Below are positions 1-7,139 of a DNA stretch of 24,867 nt, one piece after another. Source of the DNA: Clostridiales bacterium (GTDB lineage Bacteria > Bacillota > Clostridia > Christensenellales > CAG-314). The notes under the pieces are model-generated. The model did not search any database, was not told the origin of the DNA, and was given only the letters and a program-made list of their open reading frames with translations. Made by a program: the position numbers and the translations under genes. The stretch is taken from contig DPQS01000062.1 in assembly GCA_003537755.1 (NCBI GenBank), forward strand, positions 1 to 24,867. The letters are read 5' to 3'. The stretch's first letter is position 1; the number at the start of each line of letters is the position of its first letter.

Positions 1-33
1 TGCACTTGAAAGTATAATTCACCTGCATGCGTA

Positions 34-64
34 AAAAGCGGTCGGATTATGTCCGACCGCTTTT
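34..64. terminator. Bidirectional intrinsic terminator downstream of dxs
   Basis: A perfect 13-bp inverted repeat (34-46 with 52-64) closes a 5-nt loop. The stem is GC-rich in the middle and has A/T ends, so the transcript ends in a T run on both strands. It can stop dxs transcription coming leftward and any gene arriving from the left edge. No gene is supported between position 1 and the dxs stop. Confidence 0.85.
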
Positions 65-84
65 ACTTTGTCTTTGCTTACTAC

Positions 85-138
85 TTTTACTTGTTATTTT
101 ACTTTTACTTGTTATTTTACTTTTACTTGTTATTTTAC
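85..138. repeat. Three perfect 18-bp tandem repeats
   Basis: The unit TTTTACTTGTTATTTTAC is repeated exactly three times (85-102, 103-120, 121-138), followed by a degenerate fragment to about 150. It lies between the dxs stop codon and the dxs terminator, so it forms part of the dxs 3' untranslated region. It is AT-rich and low in complexity; slipped-strand expansion is the simplest origin. The apparent Tyr/Leu/Phe-rich reading frame across it has no ribosome binding site and is not a gene. Confidence 0.9.
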
Positions 139-169
139 GCTTACTTGTCGCTTAGCTTTTGTTTGGCTT

Positions 170-1924
170 TTACAGCAATTCTGCGATTTTTGCCGTCATT
201 TGTTCGTTTGTTATGCCCAGCGACTTCAACAGTTCGTTGGGATCGTAGCGGTCATAAAATACCTTATTAAGCCCGTAAGTGAGCACTTTAACATCGGTTG
301 TTGCGTAGTGGGCAGCAATTTTCTGTCCCAGTCCGCCGTCAAGAATGCCGTCTTCCAGGGTAACTACTACTTTGCAATTCTTTGCTATCTCGTCAAGCGT
401 TGCGGCGTCAATGGTGCTTGCGTTACGTGCGTCGGCAAGCGTAGGCGTAAAGCCGAACGCCTTTTCGATGTATTCCGCAAGCGACTGTCCCTTTGCGTAA
501 AAATCGCCGAGTGTAATTACGGCTACTTTTTCGCCGTGTTGCGTTACGTTGTATTTTGTAGGGTCGTAGGGCTGCTGTGTCGTGCCGTCGGTTACCGCAT
601 TGCCCGGCATAAGTATGATTACGGGACGGTTCGCCTTGTCAAGCGACCAGTCCAGCATGGACACGAGTTCCGCGCGGTTGGAAGGTGCAAGCACGGTGAG
701 ATTTGGTATGTTGGAAAAAGCCGAAATGCCGAAAATCCCGAGGTGCGTAACGTCGGTCAGCCCGTCAAAGTTGGCGTAGTTAAGCAATATCGTCACCGCG
801 TTGCCGTTTATACACAAGTCCTGCGACAGTTGGTCGTAGGCGCGTTGCATAAAGGTGGTATTGGTAATAATCAGCGGGTTTGCCCCGCCCTTTGCCAGTC
901 CGCTTGCCATGGCTACCGCTTGTTCCTCGGCAATGCCGACGTCGACAAATTTGCTGCCGAGTTTTGCACGCAGGTCGGGCGTAAAGCCGAAGCTGCCCGG
1001 CATATTGGGCGTTACAAGAACAAATTTGTCGTCCGTTTCGGCGCGGCGCATTATGTACTCCCGTGCAACGGAAGTGTACGTGACAGGCGGCACAGACACT
1101 GTCGGCAGCCCCGTGTTGCGATTGAAAGGCACGGTCCAGTGCCATGCTTCTTTGTTTTGCTCGGCAAGTGCAAAACCCTTGCCCTTGGTAGTGTTGATGT
1201 GTACTACAACGGGGTGTTTGATGTCCTTGACGGAACGGAAAACCTTAATGAGAGACGCAATGTCGTTGCCGTTGTCCTCGTAGACGTAGTCCAGCCCGAA
1301 TGCCTTGAAAATGTTGTTTGCGCTTGCGCCCTTGCTTGCGCGAAGGTCGGCAAGGCTTTTGTACAGTCCGCCGTGTGTTTCGGAAATGGACTGCTGGTTG
1401 TCGTTTACAACGATGATGAGGTTGCCGTTTATTTCCGAGCCGGCAACGTTAAGCCCCTCCATGGCTTCGCCGCCGGACAGCGACCCGTCGCCGATTACGG
1501 CAATTACGTTTTCGCTGCGACCAAGCAAATCACGCGCCTTGGCAAGACCGGTTGCAAGTGAAACGGACGTGCTGGTGTGCCCGATGTTGAACAGGTCGTG
1601 CTCGCTTTCATGCGGATTGCTGTAGCCGCTGTCCTCGGCAAAGCGGTCGTTGTCGATGTAGCCGAAGCGGCGCCCCGTCAGCATTTTGTGGGCGTAACTC
1701 TGGTGCGACACGTCAAACACGAATTTGTCGTGCGGCGAGTCGAACACGTAGTGCAGTGCGATTGTCGCTTCTACAAAGCCGAAGTTTGGTCCGCAGTGTC
1801 CGCCGACATGCGTAAGGCGGTTGAACAATCCTTCGCGGATTTCGCCTGCAAGTTGATTTAGTTCGGTAAGCGACAATTTTTTGATGTCGCCCGGCCCGTT
1901 GATATTTTTAAGAAGTTCGTACAT
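170..1924 (-). CDS. dxs: 1-deoxy-D-xylulose-5-phosphate synthase, short form
   Basis: Predicted thiamine-diphosphate enzyme condensing pyruvate and glyceraldehyde-3-phosphate to 1-deoxyxylulose-5-phosphate, the entry to the MEP isoprenoid pathway and to thiamine and pyridoxal precursors. Visible Dxs hallmarks: VGGH near residue 40 (substrate/TPP His), the HKMLTGR block near 79-85, HTSTS near 116-120, the TPP-binding GDGS at 145-148 with ND about 30 residues on, GKGFALAE followed by the WH of the linker, and the AEEQAVAMASGLA segment carrying the catalytic Glu. At 584 residues it is shorter than the usual roughly 620, matching a Firmicutes subgroup of short Dxs proteins. The ATG follows AAGGAG (1930-1935) at good spacing. 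It stands alone, behind a MerR-type promoter, which suggests it may not be the only dxs. Family is firm; whether it is the housekeeping enzyme is open. Confidence 0.9.
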   Translation of the reverse strand: MYELLKNINGPGDIKKLSLTELNQLAGEIREGLFNRLTHVGGHCGPNFGFVEATIALHYVFDSPHDKFVFDVSHQSYAHKMLTGRRFGYIDNDRFAEDSGYSNPHESEHDLFNIGHTSTSVSLATGLAKARDLLGRSENVIAVIGDGSLSGGEAMEGLNVAGSEINGNLIIVVNDNQQSISETHGGLYKSLADLRASKGASANNIFKAFGLDYVYEDNGNDIASLIKVFRSVKDIKHPVVVHINTTKGKGFALAEQNKEAWHWTVPFNRNTGLPTVSVPPVTYTSVAREYIMRRAETDDKFVLVTPNMPGSFGFTPDLRAKLGSKFVDVGIAEEQAVAMASGLAKGGANPLIITNTTFMQRAYDQLSQDLCINGNAVTILLNYANFDGLTDVTHLGIFGISAFSNIPNLTVLAPSNRAELVSMLDWSLDKANRPVIILMPGNAVTDGTTQQPYDPTKYNVTQHGEKVAVITLGDFYAKGQSLAEYIEKAFGFTPTLADARNASTIDAATLDEIAKNCKVVVTLEDGILDGGLGQKIAAHYATTDVKVLTYGLNKVFYDRYDPNELLKSLGITNEQMTAKIAELL

Positions 1925-2015
1925 ATGCGCTCCTTGGCGTTTCGTCGTTCGTTTTGCGGCAAACGTTTGTTGCCGTGCAAGCGCGAGAAACGCGGTTTGT
2001 TTGTGTTATGTTGTA

Positions 2016-2046
2016 AGTTTAGCCCTTAAAGTTGACTTTAAGTCAA
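2016..2046 (-). promoter_or_regulatory. MerR-type promoter for dxs with 19-bp spacer and inverted-repeat operator
   Basis: On the minus strand a -35 box TTGACT (2046-2041) and a -10 box TAAACT (2021-2016) are separated by 19 bp, the over-long spacer typical of MerR-activated promoters. An inverted repeat with perfect 7-bp arms, CTTAAAG and CTTTAAG (2025-2031 and 2036-2042), spaced by 4 bp, sits inside the spacer. This resembles the NmlR/AdhR-type operators of Bacillota. A start near 2010 would give a leader of about 85 nt. No MerR-family gene is in the window, so the regulator is unknown. Confidence 0.6.
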
Positions 2047-2233
2047 GCGTTTGAGGTAGAGTTTGTCTTATTATAATTTTTGCAACAATCGTTTTACGGG
2101 TGCGTCGCCGATTAAATGAATGCCGAACAACGCTTGGCGGATAGCTGAATTTAAGGTGCTGTTTTTACAACGGCATTACTTCAAGGGTGTTTGTCTTTTT
2201 TATTATGTTGAGCGGAACGAATGCGATGTGACG

Positions 2234-2259
2234 AAATTTTACATACGTATGTAAAATTT
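2234..2259. repeat. 26-bp perfect palindrome, copy 1
   Basis: The 26 bases are fully self-complementary, with arms starting AAATTTTACATAC. A near copy (23 of 26 identical) lies at 24044-24069. It is downstream of tetR and upstream of the dxs promoter, with no T run positioned as for a classic terminator. It could be a protein-binding site or a transcript-end stem. Confidence 0.75.
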
Positions 2260-2284
2260 TACGACAATTTGACAAAAAAATATG

Positions 2285-2313
2285 AAAAGACACGGACGTA
2301 ATCCGTGCCTTTT
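2285..2313 (-). terminator. Intrinsic terminator after tetR
   Basis: CACGGA (2291-2296) pairs with TCCGTG (2302-2307) around a 5-nt loop, extended by A/T pairing outside. On the minus strand it is followed by a T-rich stretch. It sits 16 nt beyond the tetR stop. Confidence 0.7.
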
Positions 2314-2328
2314 TCGATAGAATGAGGC

Positions 2329-2904
2329 TCAGTATTTTGACGTGCGGCGTGCCGTAAAGCCCTTTGCCCATTGCTTGGTGTAGTCGTGCAGTTCGTCAAG
2401 CGTTGCCGTGGACGATCCGCGGCAGTAGCGGATGTATTCAAACGTCAATCCCGAAACGAATACGTTGATTTCGATTTCGAGATACTGCTTGTCAACGCAT
2501 CTCGTGTTGTCGTTGCACAGTTCCAGCAGTTTTGCGCAGGCAATGTTGCACAGTTTCTTTGCACTGAACAGCGACTCGTTGGAGCGGCAAAGAAGTTTGT
2601 AATTGTTGTCGTTTTCCCTGAGGTAGCGGAACAGCGTATCGATAAATTCGTCGACGTTACCGAGATTAAGCAGGGTGGCATTGTCGAAAAAACGTTCAAA
2701 GAGTTCGTTTTCGTAGTCCTCTGCCACGCTGAAAATGTCGTCGTAGTGGCTGTAAAATGCGCCGCGGCTCAGTCCTGCCCGCGTAACAAGTTCGGTTACG
2801 GTAATTTTGGAAAGTTCGCGTTTTTCCGCAAGTAACTCGGCAAAAGTCTTTTTGATTGTCGCGCGCGTTCTGCGTGATGCGTTGTTGAGGTTGCGTGCTT
2901 TCAT
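2329..2904 (-). CDS. TetR/AcrR-family transcriptional regulator
   Basis: A 191-residue one-component regulator. The N-terminal TetR DNA-binding domain is clear: RRTRATIKKTFAELL, then a helix-turn-helix at about 35-55 with ITVTELVTRAGLSRGAFYSHYDD. The C-terminal half is an all-helical ligand/dimerisation domain of the type common in Bacillota; its ligand cannot be read from sequence. The ATG follows AAGGAG (2913-2918) with 8-nt spacing. Three GTACA-n-TGTA sites at 2930-3005, immediately upstream, suggest autoregulation. No obvious efflux or catabolic gene is adjacent, so the wider regulon is unknown. Confidence 0.85.
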   Translation of the reverse strand: MKARNLNNASRRTRATIKKTFAELLAEKRELSKITVTELVTRAGLSRGAFYSHYDDIFSVAEDYENELFERFFDNATLLNLGNVDEFIDTLFRYLRENDNNYKLLCRSNESLFSAKKLCNIACAKLLELCNDNTRCVDKQYLEIEINVFVSGLTFEYIRYCRGSSTATLDELHDYTKQWAKGFTARRTSKY

Positions 2905-2929
2905 TGGGATTTCTCCTTGTATTGTTTGT

Positions 2930-3005
2930 GTACATTGTACGCTTCTTTCCTTAAAACAAACTGGTAAATCAACAGGTGTACAGTGTAATTATGTGTACAT
3001 TGTAT
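2930..3005. promoter_or_regulatory. Three GTACA-n-TGTAC operator-like palindromes upstream of tetR
   Basis: Sites at 2930-2940 (perfect, GTACATTGTAC), 2978-2988 (last base differs) and 2995-3005 (last base differs) share a GTACA-n-TGTA core, each within a GTGTACA-n-TGTA context. The last two centres are 17 bp apart. Position next to the tetR start makes them candidate TetR operators. Assignment of binding is inference. Confidence 0.55.
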
Positions 3006-3081
3006 AAATTTAGACATTGCGGCGAATATTGCACTTTTAATTTTCGACAAATTGATTTATAATATAGTGGTAAAAAATATC

Positions 3082-3129
3082 ATAGGGTTTTCATTTGCCA
3101 TCACTGACAACCTTGGCGATGCCATTTCC
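3082..3129. repeat. Dispersed repeat copy A (left arm)
   Basis: Bases 3082-3123 match 6998-7039 at 37 of 42 positions, starting ATAGGGTTT and ending GATGCC. Part of it (3084-3107) also has an inverted partner at 3207-3229, giving a roughly 146-bp segment with imperfect terminal inverted repeats. Confidence 0.6.
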
Positions 3130-3206
3130 TGCGACGAAGTCGTTGGTTGGGTAAGCGACGCTAACCGTTAACGCAAAATCGGCAATCGTCACGCCAGCAA
3201 AAATCA

Positions 3207-3229
3207 TCAGTGACGGCAATGGAAAACCT
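3207..3229. repeat. Inverted partner of the dispersed repeat
   Basis: The segment beginning TCAGTGACGGC and ending AATGGAAAACC resembles the reverse complement of 3084-3107, with one missing base and a few substitutions. It lies just upstream of the TerB-like gene. Confidence 0.5.
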
Positions 3230-3304
3230 GACGATGCCGAAAGCCTGTTCCGCGCGCGGCACATTGCGGATTGGTGGGCTTTGCGACATCGAAAGGAGTG
3301 TAAT

Positions 3305-3757
3305 ATGTTGGAACTTAAAAAACTTTGCAAAGAATTTGAAAACCTGTCCACGGTAGAACGTACCGCATGTCTTGCCGATTGCTCGCTGCGCGTGCTCGGA
3401 AAACTTACGACGTTGGACATACCCGGAGTTGACCCCGTAGGCAGTCTTGTCAGTTTCATTCTCGGCGCAACCGTTGCCGACGGCGAACTGGACGAAAAGG
3501 AATATCTGCTTATTTACCCCACGCTTGTGCACACGTTCGGCGCAGACTTCGACTTTGCCTCCGTCAAGGAATCTTTCAAAAAGGACAAGGACGGGCGCAA
3601 GATGGTCAAGCAATACACGCAAAACCTTGTCGAGGTGCTTTCGCTTGTCGATGACAGCGTTGTGACAGACGTAATCATGTTGTGTCTGTGCGTGCTTAGC
3701 GTGGACGGCAAAGTGACGTTGAAGGAAAGAAACTATCTCAAAAAGTTGCTGAAGTAA
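3305..3757 (+). CDS. TerB-like tellurite-resistance-fold protein
   Basis: A 150-residue, mostly helical cytoplasmic protein. It carries the two acidic repeats characteristic of the TerB/DUF533 fold: ADGELDEKEY in the first half and SVDGKVTLKERNYLKKLL at the C terminus, each an Asp-rich turn followed by a helix and probably a metal site. The start is ATG 3305 after GAAAGGAG; an in-frame ATG at 3281 lacks such a site. TerB-fold proteins are linked to stress response and membrane-associated metal sensing, but a stand-alone copy outside a ter operon has no assignable job. Neighbours give no functional clue. Confidence 0.65.
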   Translation: MLELKKLCKEFENLSTVERTACLADCSLRVLGKLTTLDIPGVDPVGSLVSFILGATVADGELDEKEYLLIYPTLVHTFGADFDFASVKESFKKDKDGRKMVKQYTQNLVEVLSLVDDSVVTDVIMLCLCVLSVDGKVTLKERNYLKKLLK

Positions 3758-3864
3758 CCGGCGTTGTCGCGCTTCGATTGCGACTGTGTTGATTCTGTCG
3801 TGTTTTGGCAAGTGTAACGCTTCGGCAGTGCGCTTGCCCGGAAACTTCGGCGTTACAAAAATGT

Positions 3865-3914
3865 GCAGCGACAAAAAATAAAAATGTAGGCAGCGACGCA
3901 GCGACAAAAAATAA
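3865..3914. repeat. 17-bp direct repeat upstream of the CmpB-like gene
   Basis: GCAGCGACAAAAAATAA occurs identically at 3865-3881 and 3898-3914, a 33-bp period, just ahead of the ribosome binding site of the next gene. It may be a local duplication; a regulatory role is possible but unsupported. Confidence 0.8.
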
Positions 3915-3932
3915 TGTATTAAAGGGAAGAGT

Positions 3933-4640
3933 ATGGAAACGTTTGTAAGAATTGCGCTGATTTTTGTTATCGGCGGATCGCTCGGCTGGGTGATCGAACT
4001 GATTTATCGCAGGCTTGCGCACAAAAAATGGATTAACCCGGGGTTTCTGGTAGGTCCCTGTTTGCCCATGTATGGCACGGGGCTGGTTTGTCTGTACCTG
4101 TTGTGCCTGCCGGAATACTCATTCATTGCCTCGCCCGTGTGGAAGGCGGTGTTTGTAATTGCGCTTCTCGGCGTGCTGATGACACTTGTGGAGTACGTGA
4201 CGGGGCTGGTGTTTATCGTCGGCATGAAGGTCAAACTGTGGGACTACTCCAAGTGCCGGGGCAACATTCAGGGCATCATTTGCCCGCTGTTCAGCTTCTT
4301 CTGGACGGTGATTGCAGCCGTATACTACCTGTTTGTGCACAAATGGATTGTAATCGCGGGTGAATGGATCGGCAGCAATCCGCTGTTTTCCTTTTTCGTC
4401 GGGATGTATCTCGGCGTAATGCTGGTGGACGTTTGCTACTCGTTCCATATCGTTACAAAACTGCGCAAGTGGGCAGCCGAGCACAAGTCTACGGTAACGC
4501 TTGAGGAACTGAAACTTTCCATGAAGGTGCGTGCCGACAAACTGAAACAAAAAATCGGCTTCCTGTTGCCTTTCCGCGGTAAAAACGACCTTACCGAGGA
4601 CATCGAACATTACAAAAACGAAGGCAACAAAGCAGCATAA
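3933..4640 (+). CDS. CmpB-family (putative type IV ABC-transporter) membrane protein
   Basis: A 235-residue integral membrane protein of the family annotated as putative ABC-transporter type IV (CmpB), common in Bacillota. Signature blocks: GWVIELIYRR near residue 20, INPGFLVGPCLPMYGTG at about 34-50, LVEYVTG near 85, and the LWDYS...NIQGIICPLFS block at about 101-123. Hydrophobic segments at roughly 4-20, 45-60, 70-95, 115-135 and 145-170 are likely membrane spans, followed by a charged cytoplasmic tail of about 60 residues. GGGAAGAG precedes the ATG. The real function of this family is not established. The terminator at 4767-4788 probably ends its transcript. Confidence 0.75.
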   Translation: METFVRIALIFVIGGSLGWVIELIYRRLAHKKWINPGFLVGPCLPMYGTGLVCLYLLCLPEYSFIASPVWKAVFVIALLGVLMTLVEYVTGLVFIVGMKVKLWDYSKCRGNIQGIICPLFSFFWTVIAAVYYLFVHKWIVIAGEWIGSNPLFSFFVGMYLGVMLVDVCYSFHIVTKLRKWAAEHKSTVTLEELKLSMKVRADKLKQKIGFLLPFRGKNDLTEDIEHYKNEGNKAA

Positions 4641-4766
4641 AGCAGCGGAAGAAAAAATACTTTTGCAATGCCGCGATTGGTTTCGTGTGGGCTGAAACTC
4701 CTGTCGACAACTTTTCCGCGAAGTTAGTTCCACAAGAAAGTGCGTAAAAGTGTATCCGTTTAATTG

Positions 4767-4796
4767 ACACCCGACAATTGTCGGGTGTATTTTATT
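4767..4796 (+). terminator. Intrinsic terminator after the CmpB-like gene
   Basis: ACACCCGACA (4767-4776) and TGTCGGGTGT (4779-4788) form a perfect GC-rich stem, followed by ATTTTATTT. It separates the CmpB-like gene from the metallochaperone gene. Confidence 0.85.
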
Positions 4797-4881
4797 TGTA
4801 TCAATATGAAAATTGCTTCATGTTCGTGTCGGTGATTATGCTAAGACAATAATGCGAAAATGCGTAAAGAGGTGAAATATT

Positions 4882-5139
4882 ATGTACAAGACGATTGCGA
4901 AAGTTGACGGAATGAGATGCGGTATGTGCGAGTCGCACGTAAACGACGTTGTAAGACGTAATTTTGACGTAAAGAAGGTAAATGCTTCGCACGCCAAGGG
5001 CGAAGTGGTGATTGTAAGCGAGCAACCTGTCGACGAGCAAAAGTTGCGTTTTGTCGTTGGCGAACAGGGGTATGCTGTCGGCATGGTAACAAGCGAAGAG
5101 TACAACCAAAAAGGCTTGTTCGGTTGGCTGAAAAAGTGA
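4882..5139 (+). CDS. Heavy-metal-associated (HMA) domain protein, CopZ-like
   Basis: An 85-residue soluble protein with the HMA metal-binding loop GMRCGMCESH at 10-19; Cys13 and Cys16 would bind Cu(I) or another soft metal. The fold fits the ferredoxin-like beta-alpha-beta-beta-alpha-beta pattern of CopZ and Atx1, with a short C-terminal tail ending FGWLKK that could be membrane-associating. GAGGTG precedes the ATG. No copper ATPase is adjacent; the P-type ATPase in this window is of the Ca2+/Mn2+ type, so the partner is unknown. It converges with the lipid kinase gene, only 6 nt apart, with no terminator seen between them. Confidence 0.8.
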   Translation: MYKTIAKVDGMRCGMCESHVNDVVRRNFDVKKVNASHAKGEVVIVSEQPVDEQKLRFVVGEQGYAVGMVTSEEYNQKGLFGWLKK

Positions 5140-5145
5140 CATTCT

Positions 5146-5988
5146 CTAACGTGTATGCCGTAAATGTTTTTTGACATTTTGCGGACAATCGAGTATTGTC
5201 ACAGGGTGTGTAAGCGTGCGTGCAGTTAAGCGTAATTCGCCGTCGAAAGTGCGCAACTCGCCGTCAATGCAAAAGTCGCGCGGCTTGTCAAGCGTAATCG
5301 TGGCGTTGTCAAACGGCAGCATAAACCAGCTTTTGCACACTGTCGGTTGCCTGACGCCGCAAAAGAAAATACGAAAAAACGGGAAAAACATTTTTGCCCG
5401 ATTAAAGAGATTATCGTTGCCGCAACTTTTTACCCCAAGTAGGTACGGTTGCGGCTTTTTGTCGTACATTTTGTTGAACGGAAAGCCGAAGCAAGTGTTG
5501 TTTTTGATTGCCATAAGCAGCGTATATTCGCCGTCAAACGATTTACCGTCAATGTTTATCTTTGCTTTAATCTTGTGACTTTTGTACCATTTAAGTACTT
5601 GCAATATGTACGCAAAGCACTTTAAGCGGCGTTTATCGGCACATTTAGTGCTGTAACCGATTTCGGTAAAACTTCCTGTGGCGCAAACGTAGCCGAAACT
5701 TTGTCCGTTGCAGTCACCGACAAAATTTATGCTGTCTCCGAGGTGTCGCGTTTCGTTGAACGTACCGCACGGTACAAAAAATATAGGCTTGTCGCGGTAA
5801 TTGTCAAGGGCGTTTTTCAACGTTCCGTCGCCGCCGCAAACCACAACGGCGTCACAGTCACGGCAGGGTGCTTTGCCGTCGTCGCTGTAGTGCACCTCGG
5901 TGTCGTTGCCAAGCATATCGATGATTGCGGCAAGGTTCAGTTTGTTGCAGTTTCCGCTGTTGCGGTTTATTATTACGTTGTATTTCAC
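5146..5988 (-). CDS. Diacylglycerol/lipid kinase family protein
   Basis: A 280-residue member of the DAGK catalytic-domain family, which phosphorylates lipid hydroxyls using ATP at the membrane. Nucleotide-binding GGDGT is at 52-56, and the second glycine motif PCGTFNE at 73-79 replaces the usual PxGTxND. The C-terminal beta-sandwich contains the expected (I)DGE motif, present twice (FCIDGELRTFDGEL). The start codon is GTG at 5988, chosen because GGAGG (5996-6000) lies 6 nt upstream. Substrate (diacylglycerol, undecaprenol, other) cannot be told from sequence. Confidence 0.8.
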   Translation of the reverse strand: MKYNVIINRNSGNCNKLNLAAIIDMLGNDTEVHYSDDGKAPCRDCDAVVVCGGDGTLKNALDNYRDKPIFFVPCGTFNETRHLGDSINFVGDCNGQSFGYVCATGSFTEIGYSTKCADKRRLKCFAYILQVLKWYKSHKIKAKINIDGKSFDGEYTLLMAIKNNTCFGFPFNKMYDKKPQPYLLGVKSCGNDNLFNRAKMFFPFFRIFFCGVRQPTVCKSWFMLPFDNATITLDKPRDFCIDGELRTFDGELRLTARTLTHPVTILDCPQNVKKHLRHTR

Positions 5989-6056
5989 CTGCCGCCTCCG
6001 CTTGTTATAGTATGATTTACAACTAAATTGTGTTTCGTTTGCGGCAAACTATGCGC

Positions 6057-6086
6057 TTGACAATGCGGTGCGGCAGGTGGTATTAT
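6057..6086 (+). promoter_or_regulatory. Sigma-70-type promoter for tcdA
   Basis: TTGACA (6057-6062), 18-bp spacer, TATTAT (6081-6086). It would start transcription roughly 65 nt ahead of the tcdA ATG, between the divergent lipid kinase and tcdA genes. Confidence 0.6.
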
Positions 6087-6158
6087 TGAAAAAACGAATT
6101 TTGAATTTTCTGTCAGACAGAACGTTTGATAATGGCGATGGAAACAATGGGGTAAATT

Positions 6159-6857
6159 ATGAATACAAGGACTTGTCGCACGGAAATGTTGCTTGGCAAC
6201 GACGCTTTGACAAAACTTAAAAATGCGCATGTGGCGGTGTTCGGACTGGGTGGCGTAGGCAGTTTCTGCGCGGAAGCGTTGGCTCGTGCAGGCGTGGGCG
6301 CGCTTACAATCGTTGACGACGATGTGATTGCCGAAAGTAACATCAACCGCCAACTTTACGCGTTGACAAGTACCGTCGGCAGACTGAAAACCGACGTCGC
6401 CGCCGAGCGTATTGCCGACATCAATCCCGACTGTATTGTCACGAAAAAAGCTATACGTTTCGACAAAACGACAACGGATTCTTTCGATTTTGACAAATAC
6501 GACTACGTTGTGGACGCCATTGACACAGTTACGAGTAAGTTGCTTCTTGCGGAAATCTGTACGGCTCAGGGCGTGCAGGAAGTGTCTTCCATGGGTACGG
6601 GAAACAAACTGGACCCGACGGCATTCCGTGTTGCCGATGTGTCTGAAACAAAGATTTGTCCCCTTGCCAAGGTCATGCGGCGCGAACTGAAAAAGCGCGG
6701 CATAACCGCGCTAAAAGTGGTGTACAGCGAGGAAGAACCTCTTGTCCCCGCGCAACTGGAAACTTCCGCCAGACGTCAGACTCCCGGCAGCGTATCTTTT
6801 GTTCCGCCCGTCGCCGGCATGATCCTCGCAAGCGTTGTAATCAAGGGCTTGATATAA
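6159..6857 (+). CDS. tcdA: tRNA threonylcarbamoyladenosine dehydratase
   Basis: E1-like enzyme of the ThiF/MoeB/HesA superfamily. TcdA uses ATP to cyclise t6A37 of ANN-decoding tRNAs to ct6A. Seen: GLGGVGS at 29-35 for ATP binding, Asp53/54 after the second beta strand, NINRQ at 61-65 with the catalytic Arg, and the family-specific run SSMGTGNKLDP followed by ICPLAKVMRRELKKRGI and VYSEEEP. At 232 residues it is shorter than the enterobacterial enzyme (about 268), lacking part of the C terminus, as is common in Bacillota. It is monocistronic: own promoter at 6057-6086 and terminator at 6912-6950. Confidence 0.9.
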   Translation: MNTRTCRTEMLLGNDALTKLKNAHVAVFGLGGVGSFCAEALARAGVGALTIVDDDVIAESNINRQLYALTSTVGRLKTDVAAERIADINPDCIVTKKAIRFDKTTTDSFDFDKYDYVVDAIDTVTSKLLLAEICTAQGVQEVSSMGTGNKLDPTAFRVADVSETKICPLAKVMRRELKKRGITALKVVYSEEEPLVPAQLETSARRQTPGSVSFVPPVAGMILASVVIKGLI

Positions 6858-6911
6858 TCGATTGCCGCTTTGCGCGGAATTGAGTTGGTTGTGTTTTACA
6901 TAAAATGGTAG

Positions 6912-6950
6912 AAGGTGGTTAATCGCGCTGAAAGCCACCTTTTGTTATTC
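6912..6950 (+). terminator. Intrinsic terminator after tcdA
   Basis: AAGGTGG (6912-6918) pairs with CCACCTT (6935-6941), followed by a T-rich tract continuing to about 6964. It is about 55 nt beyond the tcdA stop. Confidence 0.7.
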
Positions 6951-6997
6951 CTGTTATTTTTTTTCGGTTTACTCACGCTTTTTGAAATGTTTTGTTG

Positions 6998-7046
6998 ATA
7001 GGGTTTCCATTCGCCATCACTAACCACCTTGGAGATGCCCTTTTCC
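6998..7046. repeat. Dispersed repeat copy B
   Basis: Matches copy A at 3082-3123 in 37 of 42 positions. It lies between the tcdA terminator and the ATPase terminator, outside any gene. On the minus strand both copies could encode a peptide of the form K-V-V-S-D-G, so a decayed coding origin is possible. Confidence 0.6.
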
Positions 7047-7088
7047 GTTCTTTCGCGTGGAAGTTCGCTTTGTGTGCTAAACTAACAA

Positions 7089-7123
7089 AAAGGACAAACC
7101 CGTTCGTGACGAGTTTGTCCTTT
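7089..7123 (-). terminator. Intrinsic terminator after the P-type ATPase gene
   Basis: AAAGGACAAAC (7089-7099) pairs with GTTTGTCCTTT (7113-7123); an inner CGT/ACG pairing continues the stem past one mismatch. On the minus strand it ends in a T run. It is about 17 nt beyond the ATPase stop. Confidence 0.85.
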
Positions 7124-7139
7124 ATATTATTTGGGAAAA

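Larger units (their letters stand above)
1925..2328. other. 404-bp intergenic region between dxs and tetR
   Basis: No supportable gene. It holds the dxs ribosome binding site, a MerR-type promoter near 2016-2046, a 26-bp perfect palindrome at 2234-2259 and the tetR terminator at 2285-2313. Short reading frames here lack ribosome binding sites. Confidence 0.7.
2905..3304. other. 400-bp intergenic region between tetR and the TerB-like gene
   Basis: Contains three GTACA-n-TGTA operator-like sites (2930-3005) and a dispersed repeat with an inverted partner (3082-3129 and 3207-3229). A possible -10 hexamer TATAAT lies at 3058-3063, without a convincing -35. Short reading frames around 3090-3300 (for example one encoding FAITDNLGDA) are open for only 30-40 codons and have no start with a ribosome binding site; they could be a decayed gene. 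Confidence 0.55.

Noticed and set aside
85..138. CRISPR-like repeats
   Set aside because: Units are directly adjacent with no spacers, and there are no cas genes.
49..270. 73-codon Tyr/Leu/Phe-rich frame over the tandem repeat
   Set aside because: Arises from the 18-bp repeat, has no ribosome binding site and overlaps the dxs end and a terminator.
3082..3240. Fluoride (crcB-type) riboswitch, considered because of GATGG-like motifs
   Set aside because: The conserved loops and order do not match and no fluoride transporter follows.
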